From positions 35,442 through 99,441 of the forward strand of contig PLZB01000025.1 in assembly GCA_003151955.1 (NCBI GenBank): a stretch of 64,000 nucleotides of DNA, given 5' to 3'. Shown piece after piece: positions 7,881 to 16,487 of this stretch. Each line of letters starts with the position of its first letter. Positions within the stretch are counted from its first letter, which is position 1. Both the position numbers and the translations under genes were made by a program. The DNA comes from Acidimicrobiaceae bacterium. GTDB taxonomy: Bacteria > Actinomycetota > Acidimicrobiia > Acidimicrobiales > UBA8190. Below the pieces are notes generated by a model. The model saw only the letters and a list, made by a program, of their open reading frames with translations. It ran no database searches and had not been told where the DNA came from.

Positions 7881-8561
7881 TCAGCTCCCGGGGTCGACGG
7901 TGGTGCCACGGACGGGCAGGGGATGGACGACGCCGCGGCGGCGGACCAGGAGGACGTGGACCCCGACCAGGGTCGCCACCACCACGGGCAGGAGGAGGAC
8001 GTGCCAGAGGAGCATCTGCCCGAAGTCGAGGACGTTGAAGACGGCGCCGACCCCGGTGGAGTTGATGCCGTCCTTGGCCTGGGTGGCGATCCACTGGGAG
8101 TCGAAGTTCTGCTGGGAGATGTAGCCGGTGAAGGCCGCTCCCACCGAGACGAGGAAGGAGACGACCCCGGTGATCCAGGTGGCCCGACGCCGACCCCGCC
8201 AGGCCGCCATGAAGAACTTGCCCCAGAGGTGGATCACCATGAAGAAGAAGAAGAGCTCCACGGCCCAGAGATGGATGCTGTTGAAGTAGAGACCGATCTT
8301 CGAGATGTGCCACCAGGACGGCCCCCGGACGACGAGGACCACCCCGGAGGCCAGGATGACCACGAATGCGGCCACCGTCAGCACCCCGAAGATGTAGATC
8401 CAGCTGGCCACGTAGCTCGGCTGGCGGTCGGGAAGGAGCTTGCCGGGTGGGAAGGCCCGGACGGCCGCCCCCCGTACCCTGGCCGTCCACATCCGCTCGT
8501 CACCGGGCTGGGGAGCGGCGTCGTTCGGATCCTTCTTCACCTCCAGATCGGTCTGGGTCAT
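7881..8561 (-). CDS. Cytochrome b (N-terminal, di-haem b type)
   Basis: A 226-residue four-helix cytochrome b. The four haem ligands are His 97 (NSIHLWA), His 111 (MVIHLWGKF), His 187 (LLWHVLL) and His 202 (GVHVLLV). The ligand spacing is 14 and 15 residues, as in cytochrome b6 rather than mitochondrial cytochrome b. It should carry electrons between the quinone pool and a partner in the membrane. The start ATGA overlaps the stop of the small membrane protein upstream, and the large membrane partner follows after three bases. No Rieske protein or cytochrome c gene is in the window, so the complex is not an ordinary bc1. The operon is preceded by a DevR-like box. Confidence 0.9.
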   Translation of the reverse strand: MTQTDLEVKKDPNDAAPQPGDERMWTARVRGAAVRAFPPGKLLPDRQPSYVASWIYIFGVLTVAAFVVILASGVVLVVRGPSWWHISKIGLYFNSIHLWAVELFFFFMVIHLWGKFFMAAWRGRRRATWITGVVSFLVSVGAAFTGYISQQNFDSQWIATQAKDGINSTGVGAVFNVLDFGQMLLWHVLLLPVVVATLVGVHVLLVRRRGVVHPLPVRGTTVDPGS

Positions 8562-8719
8562 CGACCGCTCCGACCACGGGACCGGAAGGGGAGGACCAGG
8601 GCCAGGGCAAAGACCAGGACCATGGCCACGATGACGATCCCGTTGGCCAACGACAGCTGGATGAAGCCCCAGTGGAGGTAGTGGTCGGGATGGGTGAGAT
8701 TCACGATGGCGGCGTTCAC
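8558..8719 (-). CDS. Small single-helix membrane protein heading the cytochrome b operon
   Basis: About 53 residues beginning NAAIVNLTHPDHYLHWGF after the start codon; a single helix follows (ANGIVIVAMVLVFALALVLP) and a basic tail FRSRGRSGR. The frame could begin at a GTG at 8740, but the GTG at 8719 coincides with the predicted transcription start from a DevR box and a CATGCT -10 hexamer, which suggests a leaderless message. Stop and cytochrome b ATG overlap (ATGA). I take it as a small accessory subunit of the cytochrome b complex; the His-rich stretch HPDHYLHW near the outer membrane face might bind metal or haem, which is speculation. Confidence 0.65.
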   Translation of the reverse strand: MNAAIVNLTHPDHYLHWGFIQLSLANGIVIVAMVLVFALALVLPFRSRGRSGR

Positions 8720-8754
8720 CGGGCCAGCATGCCTCACCACCGGGATCCCGTGTA

Positions 8755-8768
8755 GGGCATTTGGTCCC
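8755..8768. promoter_or_regulatory. Candidate DevR/DosR box 3
   Basis: GGGCATTTGGTCCC, 11 of 14 to the DosR core; complement GGGACCAAATGCCC. On the minus strand CATGCT (8731-8726) begins 30.5 bp from the box centre, and its expected start of transcription falls at the GTG at 8719, giving a leaderless first gene. Confidence 0.55.
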
Positions 8769-8802
8769 GGGCCACGTTCTCGGCCCCCGGCCTCCCGGCC
8801 CG

Positions 8803-9726
8803 TCAGGCTTCGGTGGCGGCCGTCACCAGCCGGAGGAAGGACCGCGCCGTGGCTCGGGTCAGCCGATCGGCGATGCCGTCAGGCCTGGTCGGAGCGGCCG
8901 AGCGGGAGGGCGGGCGGAGCTGACCGATCAGATGGACCTCGGTTCGCTCCTGGTCGATGGACCGGAGGCGCACCTCGCCGTCGAGACGTGAATTGGTTCC
9001 CCCTTGCAACGACACCTCCCACACCAGGACGAGTCGGGTCGTACCGTCCGGATCCACATCGGTCGGGCCCAGGCGGATCGACGGGAGCCCCTTCACCTTC
9101 CACGACACGCCGTCGGGGTCGATATGGCCCCGGACGCTCTCGGCCTCGTCATAGGAGTCGCGGACCGTGTGGGCCATGCGCTCGTCGTGTCGGAGCCCGT
9201 CCACGATCGCCCCCACATTCCGCTCGACATGGACCCAGTCCTCCACCTGGAGGCTGGTTCGCACCTTCCGGTGCGAATTGGCGGGAGCCCAATGGGACGG
9301 GGTCTCCTGCATCTTGTCCCGAGCCACCAGCTCGGCGAGGCTCGTCCCGGCCAACTGGTCCCGAAGGGCATCCGTGGCGGCCGACCACGTCTCGTGGAGG
9401 GGACAGACGCGTTCCCACCGGCACGGTCCGTCGCCAAGGGTGCAGCGGTCAGGGCGCAACGGCCCCTCGCCGGCTTCGACCACCTCGAGCAGGCTGATCG
9501 AACCGGGCTTGCGGGCCAGGAGGTAGCCACCGTCCCGACCGGCCCGGGAGGTGGCCAGGCCCGCCTTCACCAGCTCAGCCAGGATCTGCGATGCGAAGTT
9601 CTGGGGCACCCCCATCTCGGCCACCACTTCGCGGATCTTCCGCTGCTCTCCCGATTCGTGGGCCCTGGCCAGGCACAACGCCGACCGGACCACGTAGTCA
9701 CCTCGCTTCGACAGGACCAGGTTCAC
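8803..9726 (-). CDS. Rrf2-family Fe-S transcription regulator fused to SRPBCC-like domain
   Basis: A 307-residue protein. Residues 1-80 form the Rrf2 winged helix (SKRGDYVVRSALCLA, FASQILAELVKAGL, GRDGGYLLAR). Cys 95, Cys 102 and Cys 108 (DRCTLGDGPCRWERVC) have the spacing of the IscR/NsrR cluster ligands, so an Fe-S cluster that senses redox state, NO or iron is expected. Residues about 150-300 look like a CoxG/SRPBCC-type polyketide-cyclase fold (SLQVEDWVHVERNV, GEVRLRSIDQERTEVHLI), an unusual fusion for Rrf2 proteins. It is divergent from the polyferredoxin gene; palindromes CGTAGAGCTACG and TCTACGTAGA between them are likely operators. Probably controls that operon and itself. Confidence 0.87.
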   Translation of the reverse strand: MNLVLSKRGDYVVRSALCLARAHESGEQRKIREVVAEMGVPQNFASQILAELVKAGLATSRAGRDGGYLLARKPGSISLLEVVEAGEGPLRPDRCTLGDGPCRWERVCPLHETWSAATDALRDQLAGTSLAELVARDKMQETPSHWAPANSHRKVRTSLQVEDWVHVERNVGAIVDGLRHDERMAHTVRDSYDEAESVRGHIDPDGVSWKVKGLPSIRLGPTDVDPDGTTRLVLVWEVSLQGGTNSRLDGEVRLRSIDQERTEVHLIGQLRPPSRSAAPTRPDGIADRLTRATARSFLRLVTAATEA

Positions 9727-9742
9727 CCAAGAAACATTACCA

Positions 9743-9776
9743 GATTACTTGACGTAGAGCTACGGATTTGTACATG
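9743..9776 (+). promoter_or_regulatory. Promoter and operator of the polyferredoxin operon
   Basis: AT-rich island in GC-rich DNA. GATTACTTGAC contains TTGACG (-35-like, 9749-9754); TACATG at 9771-9776 is a weak -10. The inverted repeat CGTAG-AG-CTACG (9753-9764) lies in the spacer. ATTACTTGAC resembles the half-site recognised by Rrf2 proteins such as IscR, and the divergent gene is an Rrf2 regulator. Confidence 0.55.
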
Positions 9777-9801
9777 ATGGCCACAATGAGTATTCCCGCA
9801 C

Positions 9802-9811
9802 TCTACGTAGA
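9802..9811. promoter_or_regulatory. Perfect 10-bp palindrome, second operator candidate
   Basis: TCTACGTAGA lies between the promoter and the ATG at 9825. It shares the core CTACG/CGTAG with the repeat at 9753-9764, so both may be bound by the same Rrf2 regulator. Confidence 0.5.
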
Positions 9812-9824
9812 CCGAATTGGGGGG

Positions 9825-11390
9825 ATGATGGAGAATACGCTCCAGGCCGAATCCGGAGTCGAGTTCGACGTCGACCCGGTGTCCGTGGCCATCCGCCTCC
9901 GGCCGGCCCAGCGGGCCGGGATCGAGGAGCGCTTCGCCGACACCGACCCGCCCCGGACGTGGGACCTGGCCCGCGGCCCCCGGGTGACCCGGCTGCTGCG
10001 GAACCGGAAGTTCCAGTTCGCCCTCATCCTGCCCAACCAGCTGGTCTTCTGGCTCGTCGTCATCTCCGGGTTCGCCGGGACCGTCGACCCGGGCCTCAAC
10101 TTCGGGACGGCCATCACCTGGTACCTCTGGTTCTGCCTGGTCTTCGTCATGATGGTCGTCGCCGGTCGGGCCTGGTGCGCGATGTGCCCCTTCGGCGGCT
10201 TCGCCGAGTGGCTGCAGCGCCGGACGTTCTGGCAGCGGACCCAGAAGACCCTCGGGCTGGGGCTGAAGGTGCCCGAGCCCGTGGCCCGCTACGGCTTCGT
10301 GCTGGCCGTGGGAACGTTCCTCCTCCTCACCTGGATCGAGGAATTCTTCAACATCGCCGGCCCGGGACAGCCGATGGCCACGTCGTGGATGGTGATCGGC
10401 ATCGTGGCGACGGCGGTGACGTTCTTCCTCGTCTTCGAGCGCCGGTCGTTCTGCCGGTACTTCTGCCCGCTGACCGCCCTCATCGGATCGGTCGGGGCCA
10501 TGGGATCGGTGGCCGGGTTCCGGACGAGGGACCGGGAGGTCTGCGTCAGCTGCACCACCAAGGACTGCATGCGAGGCAACGAGAAGGGCTATGGCTGCCC
10601 CTGGTACACCTGGCCGGGAAGCGCCGAGACCAACCTGTCGTGCGGGCTGTGCACGGAGTGCTTCAAGACCTGCCCGTCGGACAACGTCGGACTCTTCGTC
10701 CAGCGGCCCCTCTCGTCGGTGATCACCCCCCACCGCCGCCGGGCCGACGTGGCCTGGTCCATCGTCCTGCTCTGGGGTCTCGTCCTCTACCAGCAGCTCA
10801 ACTCCACCAGTATCTACACCTCCTTCGACAGCTGGCTCAACGGTGGGCTCCACTTCCCGCACTACCCGGACCCGGCCGCCTACGTCGGGATCATCCTCGG
10901 GGCCTCGGCGCTCTTCGGGGCCGGGGCCTGGGTCCTGAGCCGGTTCCTGGTGCGCCGGGACATCGAGCTCTCCGGTGGGGAGGGAACCTTCGTCGACCGC
11001 AAGAGCCGGTTCCGGGCCCTCTTCCTGCCCCTGGCCTACTGTGTCGTCCCGGTGGTGGGCGCCGACTACTTCGCCCGGCAGCTCCCGAAGTTCTTCGAGT
11101 TCGTGCCCCGACTCATCCCGGCCATCGGCCACCCCTTCGGCTTCGGCTCGGCCCACTCCGCGCTGTACAACACGAGTCTCCTGGGCACGACAGGCATCGT
11201 CACTGCCCAGGTCGTGGTGATCGCCCTCGGGACCGCCGCCGCTCTCTGGGCCACCTGGCGGATCGGCACCCGTGAGCTGGTCCCGGTGTCGGGGCGGCCG
11301 GTCCTGATGCGGGCCGCCACCATGGGCATCGTCCTCGTCAGCGGCGCCGGCGCCATTTCCTTCTACCTGATCATGCACGCCGCCACCTGA
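9825..11390 (+). CDS. Membrane-bound 4Fe-4S polyferredoxin (NapH/NosR-like)
   Basis: About 521 residues with some seven or eight hydrophobic helices and several cysteine clusters. Two membrane-proximal CxxCP-type motifs, WCAMCPFGG and FCRYFCPLTAL, resemble those of NapH/NosR/CcoG. Between them and the next helices lie two ferredoxin-like sets: CVSCTTKDC with a later GYGCP, and CGLCTECFKTCPSDNVG. Such proteins move electrons between soluble carriers and quinol or outer acceptors. ATG 9825 or 9828 after GGGGGG is preferred over upstream starts, because the TCTACGTAGA operator and the predicted start of transcription lie just upstream. The ferredoxin/GltD-like flavoprotein follows 35 bases later, so electrons from NADPH or the hydrogenase may reach the membrane here (inference). 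Confidence 0.85.
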   Translation: MMENTLQAESGVEFDVDPVSVAIRLRPAQRAGIEERFADTDPPRTWDLARGPRVTRLLRNRKFQFALILPNQLVFWLVVISGFAGTVDPGLNFGTAITWYLWFCLVFVMMVVAGRAWCAMCPFGGFAEWLQRRTFWQRTQKTLGLGLKVPEPVARYGFVLAVGTFLLLTWIEEFFNIAGPGQPMATSWMVIGIVATAVTFFLVFERRSFCRYFCPLTALIGSVGAMGSVAGFRTRDREVCVSCTTKDCMRGNEKGYGCPWYTWPGSAETNLSCGLCTECFKTCPSDNVGLFVQRPLSSVITPHRRRADVAWSIVLLWGLVLYQQLNSTSIYTSFDSWLNGGLHFPHYPDPAAYVGIILGASALFGAGAWVLSRFLVRRDIELSGGEGTFVDRKSRFRALFLPLAYCVVPVVGADYFARQLPKFFEFVPRLIPAIGHPFGFGSAHSALYNTSLLGTTGIVTAQVVVIALGTAAALWATWRIGTRELVPVSGRPVLMRAATMGIVLVSGAGAISFYLIMHAAT

Positions 11391-11425
11391 GCGGCCCGAG
11401 CAACCAGCCGAGGGGGACCCTCATC

Positions 11426-13135
11426 ATGACCACGATCGAGCGCCGATCGGAGACCGAAAGGCCACATGTGACCGTGGTGGAGGACCGCTGCGCCGGGTGC
11501 CAGGAGTGCCTGGTCCGCTGCCCGACCGGCGCCATCTCCATGAACTTCGGGTCCTGGATCGTCGTCGCCGACGACGCCGCCTGCACGGGATGCCGGCAGT
11601 GCGTCCGGACCTGCGCCTTCTCCGCCATCACCGTTTCGGGTCCGATGCTGGTGGCCCCCCGGGTGGAGACCGAGAGCCGCCACCCCGAGACGCTGCTCGG
11701 CGACCACGCCGAGACCCGCCGGGGTATCTCCTCGTGGGACGAGGCCATGCGTGAGGCGGCCCGTTGCCTCAATTGCCCCGATCCGACCTGCGTTCGGGGC
11801 TGCCCGGCCCACAACGACATCCCGAGCTTCATCGCCTCGCTCGGGCGGGGCGACCTCGACGACGCCCAGGCGGCCCTGTACCGCACCACCATGCTGCCCG
11901 ACGTCTGCTCCCGGGTCTGCGACCAGGCCGTCCAGTGCGAGGGAGCCTGCAGCTGGTCGCTCGCCGGGGGGACACCGGTGGCCATCGGCGCCCTGGAGCG
12001 ATTCATCACCGACAACGCCCCCGTCCCTCCGCCGCGGCGCCGGGCCGGTTCCGGGGTCGGCATGCAGATCGCCGTGGTCGGCTCGGGCCCGGCCGGCCTC
12101 GCCGCGGCGTGGGACCTGTTCGAGGCGGGCGCCGAGGTCACCGTCTACGAGCGGGACCTCGAGCCGGGCGGGCTGCTGCGGTGGGGGATCCCCGACTTCA
12201 CCCTTCCCTCGACGGTGGCCAACCGTGCTGCCGACGCGTTGGCGGACGCCGGCGTTCCGTTCCGGTTCGGGACCGAGGTCGGCTCGGACGAGGTCGAACG
12301 CCTCCTCGGGGACCACGACGCCGTCGTCCTGGCCGTCGGGGCCGGGACCCCGCTGCGCCTCGACGTCCCGGGCTCGGACCTCGAGGCGGTGTGGGACGCC
12401 ACCCGCTTCCTCACCGCCGCCCACGACACTCTGGCCCGGGGCCTTGGCCTCCAGGCCCTCGACCCCTCGTGCCCGGTCGGTGACCGGACCCCGGTGGTCC
12501 TCGTCCTCGGGGCCGGGAACACCGCCATGGACGTGGCCCGGACCGTCCGCCGCCTCGGGGGCGAGGCCGTCTGCGTGGACTGGATGGACCGTCGGTTCGC
12601 TCCGGTCCGGCCCGACGAGCTGACGGAGGCCGAGGACGAGGGGGTCGAGATCCGGTTCTCGACCACCCTCGTGGCGCTCGAGGGGCCCGACGGCCGGGTG
12701 GCCCGGGCCCAGCTGGCCCACACCACCCAGAAGTCGGCCGGTTCGAAGCCGGTCGTCACGACGGGCCCGGCCGACATCCTCGACGTGGACATGGTGGTCA
12801 TGGCCATGGGCTACCGGATCGACACGTCGATCACCCGCTGGATCCCGGGGGGACCGGTGGCCAAGGTGGCCCCGGCCGTGCCGGACCGGCGCTGGCTCGG
12901 GAGCGGACTCATGGCCAACTCGGCGCCCGCTTTCGCCCGGACCCAGCCGGTGGGCCGGCTGGCGCTCGGTCGGGAGACGGCCCGGACCAGCGCCGGGAAC
13001 TCCCGGTCGGAGCGGGTCTGGGCGGCGGGGGACGCTTTGACGGGTCCGTCCACCGTGGTCGAGGCCATGGCCCAGGGGAAGCAGGCCGCCCGGGGCATCC
13101 TCAGAGAGCAACCACGGCGGCCGAGACCTGCTTGA
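11426..13135 (+). CDS. Ferredoxin-domain/GltD-type FAD oxidoreductase
   Basis: A 569-residue soluble flavoprotein. Residues about 17-75 are a 2[4Fe-4S] ferredoxin (CAGCQECLVRCP and CTGCRQCVRTCA). Next comes the dihydropyrimidine-dehydrogenase/GltD N-terminal Fe-S domain (CLNCPDPTCVRGCP, with VCDQAVQCEGAC), then the FAD Rossmann fold (VVGSGPAGLAAAWDLFEAG), the NAD(P)H fold (LGAGNTAMDVARTVRRLG) and a final VWAAGDALTGPS. It should pass electrons between NAD(P)H and ferredoxin-like carriers. GAGGGGG before the ATG is a good ribosome site. Placed between the membrane polyferredoxin and the NADP-type hydrogenase, it probably connects the two. It is not a glutamate synthase subunit: no large subunit is near. 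Confidence 0.9.
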   Translation: MTTIERRSETERPHVTVVEDRCAGCQECLVRCPTGAISMNFGSWIVVADDAACTGCRQCVRTCAFSAITVSGPMLVAPRVETESRHPETLLGDHAETRRGISSWDEAMREAARCLNCPDPTCVRGCPAHNDIPSFIASLGRGDLDDAQAALYRTTMLPDVCSRVCDQAVQCEGACSWSLAGGTPVAIGALERFITDNAPVPPPRRRAGSGVGMQIAVVGSGPAGLAAAWDLFEAGAEVTVYERDLEPGGLLRWGIPDFTLPSTVANRAADALADAGVPFRFGTEVGSDEVERLLGDHDAVVLAVGAGTPLRLDVPGSDLEAVWDATRFLTAAHDTLARGLGLQALDPSCPVGDRTPVVLVLGAGNTAMDVARTVRRLGGEAVCVDWMDRRFAPVRPDELTEAEDEGVEIRFSTTLVALEGPDGRVARAQLAHTTQKSAGSKPVVTTGPADILDVDMVVMAMGYRIDTSITRWIPGGPVAKVAPAVPDRRWLGSGLMANSAPAFARTQPVGRLALGRETARTSAGNSRSERVWAAGDALTGPSTVVEAMAQGKQAARGILREQPRRPRPA

Positions 13136-13154
13136 CGCCGGGGGGACGCGAAAG

Positions 13155-13168
13155 GGGTCGATCGGCCC
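13155..13168. promoter_or_regulatory. Candidate DevR/DosR box 4 with -10 of the hydrogenase operon
   Basis: GGGTCGATCGGCCC is the weakest box (10 of 14 to the DosR core). However TACCGT at 13193-13198, a good TANNNT -10, begins 31.5 bp from its centre, and the GTG of hydB at 13205 lies where transcription should start. This predicts a leaderless, DevR-activated message. In Mycobacterium smegmatis the group 3b hydrogenase is known to be DosR-controlled. Confidence 0.5.
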
Positions 13169-13204
13169 TGGTCGGGACGGGCGGCCGGACCGTACCGTCG
13201 ACCC

Positions 13205-14332
13205 GTGGACACGCCCACCACCGCTGTGATCGACCGTCAGGGCCTCGACGAGCTCTTGGCCGAGCTCGTCTCCCGTGGCTACCGGACGCTGGGCCCGGTC
13301 GTCGCCGACGGGGCGGTCGTCACCCGGGAGGTCACATCGTGCGTCGATCTCCCCGCCGGCTGGCACGACGAGCAGGGCCCCGGCCGGTACCGGCTCCATC
13401 ACCACGACGGGAACGGGAGGCTGTTCGCCTGGGCCGTGGGCCCGACCTCCCCCAAGGCGCTGTTCTTCCCTCCCAAGGAGGTGGTGTGGCGCGCCGCCGC
13501 CGGCGAGAACGGTCCGGTGCCCGTCGAGGTCGAGGGGGACGACCGGGCCGTGGCCCTGGTCGGGATCCGGCCCTGCGAGGTGGCCGCCCTCCGAATCCTC
13601 GACGGGGTCCTGAGCGGAGGCGCCGTCACCGATCCCGGCTACCGGGCCCGCCGGGAGGCCGCCGTCGTGGTGGTGGCCGAGTGTGGGGAGCCAGCCGGGA
13701 CGTGCTTCTGCGGGTCGATGGGAACAGGTCCGGGCTGCGAGGCGGGATTCGACCTGGCCCTGACCGAGATCGGCAGGGGAGCGCGGTGGCGAGTTGTGGT
13801 CCGGTCCGGCTCGGCGTTGGGGGCCGAGCTCCTGGCCGGGATCACCGTTGAGCCGATCACGGGAACCGACGAGGAGGCCCGCCACAAGGTCCTGGCCTCG
13901 GCCCGGGCCCGGATGGGACGCCGGTTGGAGGTCGAGGGGCTGGCCGCCGCCCTGGAGGCGGCCCAGGAGGACCCCGGTTGGGCGGCCGTGGCCGACAGGT
14001 GCCTGTCGTGCGGCAACTGCACCCTGGTCTGCCCCACCTGCTTCTGCAGCGACGTGGAGGACGTGAGCGATCTGAGCGGCGGCCTGGAGCGCCGGCGGCG
14101 ATGGGCGTCCTGCTTCGACCTGGACCACTCCTACCTCCACGGCGGGGCCGTTCGGCCCACGGTCCAGTCCCGGTATCGGCAGTGGCTCACGCACAAGCTC
14201 TCCAGCTGGTGGGAGCAGTTCGGGACGTCGGGTTGCGTCGGGTGCGGGCGCTGCATCACCTGGTGTCCGGTGGGGATCGACCTGACGGAGGAGGCCACCG
14301 CCCTGGCGGCCGGCCGGAGGACCGTCCCGTGA
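13205..14332 (+). CDS. hydB: Group 3b [NiFe] hydrogenase beta subunit (4Fe-4S protein)
   Basis: A 375-residue Fe-S electron-transfer subunit of the cytoplasmic bidirectional, NADP-linked (sulfhydrogenase-type) hydrogenase. [15 protein letters not shown] and GTCFCGSMG are family features of the HydB/AsrA group. Two cluster motifs near the C-terminus, [16 protein letters not shown] and [14 protein letters not shown], hold two [4Fe-4S] clusters. The GTG start at 13205 is only seven bases after a TACCGT -10 and has no ribosome site, which fits leaderless translation. First gene of a tightly overlapping operon that runs to 20231. Wires electrons between the catalytic heterodimer and the flavin subunit. 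Confidence 0.92.
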   Translation: MDTPTTAVIDRQGLDELLAELVSRGYRTLGPVVADGAVVTREVTSCVDLPAGWHDEQGPGRYRLHHHDGNGRLFAWAVGPTSPKALFFPPKEVVWRAAAGENGPVPVEVEGDDRAVALVGIRPCEVAALRILDGVLSGGAVTDPGYRARREAAVVVVAECGEPAGTCFCGSMGTGPGCEAGFDLALTEIGRGARWRVVVRSGSALGAELLAGITVEPITGTDEEARHKVLASARARMGRRLEVEGLAAALEAAQEDPGWAAVADRCLSCGNCTLVCPTCFCSDVEDVSDLSGGLERRRRWASCFDLDHSYLHGGAVRPTVQSRYRQWLTHKLSSWWEQFGTSGCVGCGRCITWCPVGIDLTEEATALAAGRRTVP

Positions 14333-14799
14333 GGGAGGACGTGGGCGCCGTGGTGGCCGCGCACCCCCTCTTCGCCGGCCTGCCGGGCCCCGTTGCCGAC
14401 CTTGTCGGCAGCTGCGCCCGGAACGTGGCCCTGGCCGACGGCGCCCTCCTGCTCCGGGAGGGGGAGCCGGCCGACACCCTCTACCTGATCCGACGGGGGA
14501 CGGTCTCCATCGAGGTCCATGCCCCGGGTCGGGGGCCGATCGTCGTCGAGCACGTCCCGGCCGGCCACGTGGTCGGCTGGTCCTGGATCGTCCCCCCCCG
14601 TGTCTGGCACTTCGACGCCCGGGCCCTGGGTCCGGTGGGCGCCGTCGCCGTCGACGCCCAGTGCCTCCGGGACAAGGCCACCGACGACCCGGCTTTCGGC
14701 TACCAGCTCATGAGCCGCCTCTTCGGGATCGTGGTGGAGCGACTCCAGGCCACCCGGGTCCGGCTCCTCGACCTCTACGGCCCCGGGTCCGGGGGCTGA
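14329..14799 (+). CDS. Cyclic-nucleotide-binding-domain protein of the hydrogenase operon
   Basis: A 156-residue protein that is almost wholly one cNMP-binding (Crp-type) beta-roll: [36 protein letters not shown] and [15 protein letters not shown] are typical. No helix-turn-helix follows, so it is not a DNA-binding Crp. The GTG overlaps the hydB stop (GTGA). Genes like this are recurrent in actinobacterial group 3b hydrogenase operons, where they may adjust activity in response to a nucleotide ligand; the ligand is not known to me. Confidence 0.88.
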   Translation: MREDVGAVVAAHPLFAGLPGPVADLVGSCARNVALADGALLLREGEPADTLYLIRRGTVSIEVHAPGRGPIVVEHVPAGHVVGWSWIVPPRVWHFDARALGPVGAVAVDAQCLRDKATDDPAFGYQLMSRLFGIVVERLQATRVRLLDLYGPGSGG

Positions 14800-14802
14800 C
14801 CG

Positions 14803-15657
14803 GTGTCCCGTGCCCTCCATCCCCTGGCTCCCCGGCTCTGGCGGGTGGCCTCGCGGACCGTGGAGCTCGCCGACGTGGTGACCCTCGGGGTCGAGCCCGA
14901 CACCGACGCCGGGGCGCGGTTCCGACCGGGGCAGTTCAACATGCTCTCGGCCTTCGGGGTGGGGGAGGCCGCCATCTCGGTCAGCAGTCGGCCCGGGGAC
15001 AACCTGGTGGGGCACACCATCCGGGACGTGGGGCCGGTCACCCACGCCCTGGCCCTGGCCCGGGTGGGGGACGTCGTCGGGGTGCGGGGACCGTTCGGGA
15101 CGGACTGGGGGGTGGGACCGGGGCCCGGGCCCGACGGTTCTCCCGGGGACGACGGGGGCGACGTCGTCGTGGTGGCGGGTGGGATCGGGCTGGCGCCGTT
15201 GCGGGGCGCCATCGACCTCCTGGCCGAGGGACGCCGGCCCGGGTCGACGACCGTCCTGGTCGGGGCCCGGTCCCCGGACCAGGTGCTCTTCGCCGACGAC
15301 CTGGCCCGGTGGAGCCGGGCCGGGGTCCAGGTCGAGGTGACCGTCGACGTCCCCGGACCGGGCTGGACCGGACCGGTCGGGGTCGTGACCGGGTTGCTGG
15401 ACCGGACCCGGTTCGACCCGACCGGGGCCGTTGCCCTCGTCTGCGGACCCGAGATCATGATCCGGTTCACGGCGCGGGCCCTGATGGCCCGGGGGGTGGA
15501 CCCCGACCGGATCCGGGTGTCGCTGGAGCGGAACATGCAGTGCGGGCTGGGCTGGTGCGGGCACTGCCAGCTGGGCCCGCTCCTCCTCTGTCGGGACGGC
15601 CCGGTGGTCCCCTACGCCGGTGTCGTCGAGACCCTCCTCAGGCAGCGCCAACGATGA
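14803..15657 (+). CDS. hydG: Group 3b [NiFe] hydrogenase gamma subunit (FAD/NAD(P)-binding)
   Basis: A 284-residue ferredoxin-NADP-reductase-like subunit that exchanges hydride with NAD(P)[14 protein letters not shown] and [18 protein letters not shown] bind [20 protein letters not shown] and [13 protein letters not shown] belong to the nucleotide domain; the C-terminal [16 protein letters not shown] with a later LLCRDGPVV holds an iron-sulfur cluster. GTG start, three bases after the previous gene; the stop overlaps the next ATG (ATGA). A Pro/Gly/Asp-rich stretch of about 20 residues (near 105-125) is an extra loop. Confidence 0.93.
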   Translation: MSRALHPLAPRLWRVASRTVELADVVTLGVEPDTDAGARFRPGQFNMLSAFGVGEAAISVSSRPGDNLVGHTIRDVGPVTHALALARVGDVVGVRGPFGTDWGVGPGPGPDGSPGDDGGDVVVVAGGIGLAPLRGAIDLLAEGRRPGSTTVLVGARSPDQVLFADDLARWSRAGVQVEVTVDVPGPGWTGPVGVVTGLLDRTRFDPTGAVALVCGPEIMIRFTARALMARGVDPDRIRVSLERNMQCGLGWCGHCQLGPLLLCRDGPVVPYAGVVETLLRQRQR

Positions 15658-16487
15658 CCACCACCGCCACGTCCCGACCCGAGCCGGGCCGGCCGTCGGT
15701 CGCCGTCTGGAAGTTCGCATCGTGTGATGGCTGCCAGTTGAGCCTGCTCGACTGCGAGGACGAATTGCTGGCCCTGGCCGGGCGGGTCCGGTTCGCCCAC
15801 TTCCCCGAGATGTCACGGACCTCGACCGGGGGCCCCTACGACCTGTCCCTGGTGGAGGGGTCGGTCACCACCCCTGCCGACGCGGCCCGGATCCTCGAGA
15901 TCCGCCGGCTGTCGCGCCGGGTGGTCACCATCGGCGCCTGTGCCACTGCCGGCGGGATTCAGGGGCTGCGGAACTTCGCCGCCGCCGGGGAGTACGCCGC
16001 CGCCGTCTACGCCCGCCCCGAGTACCTCTCGACCCTCGACACGTCCACACCGATCTCGGATCACATCGAGGTAGACGGCGAGCTCCACGGCTGCCCCGTC
16101 GACCGGGGCCAGCTCCTCGAGGTCATCACCGCCCACCTGGCCGGCCGGCGACCCGTCCTGTCCGGCTCGAGCGTGTGCCAGGAGTGCAAGGCCCGGGGCA
16201 CGGTCTGCCTGCTGGTGGCCCGGGGCACCGCCTGCCTGGGTCCGGTCACCCGGGCCGGCTGCGGGGCCCTCTGCCCCTCGCTCGACCGGGCCTGCTTCGG
16301 CTGCTTCGGGCCCTCGGATGCCCCCAACGTCGCCGCCCTTGCCGACCGGCTCGTCGGCGACGGTCACGGTCGGGGCGAGCTGGGCCGCCTGCTCCGGACC
16401 TTCAACGCCGGCGCCGGTCCCTTCGCCGCCGGGAGCACGGCGCTGCTGGGACCGGACCCCGAGATGGGGAGCCCTGATCATGGCTGA
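15654..16487 (+). CDS. hydD: Group 3b [NiFe] hydrogenase small subunit
   Basis: A 277-residue small subunit with three expected Fe-S clusters. [20 protein letters not shown] near residues 20-39 gives the CxxC ligands of the proximal cluster; [13 protein letters not shown] and the later [33 protein letters not shown] and [13 protein letters not shown] supply the rest. No Tat signal is present, so the enzyme is cytoplasmic as expected for group 3b. ATGA overlap with hydG and overlap of eight bases with the large-subunit gene. Confidence 0.94.
   Translation: MTTTATSRPEPGRPSVAVWKFASCDGCQLSLLDCEDELLALAGRVRFAHFPEMSRTSTGGPYDLSLVEGSVTTPADAARILEIRRLSRRVVTIGACATAGGIQGLRNFAAAGEYAAAVYARPEYLSTLDTSTPISDHIEVDGELHGCPVDRGQLLEVITAHLAGRRPVLSGSSVCQECKARGTVCLLVARGTACLGPVTRAGCGALCPSLDRACFGCFGPSDAPNVAALADRLVGDGHGRGELGRLLRTFNAGAGPFAAGSTALLGPDPEMGSPDHG

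Noticed and set aside
11426-13135. Glutamate synthase small subunit
   Set aside because: No large subunit gene nearby and an extra 2[4Fe-4S] ferredoxin domain at the N-terminus.
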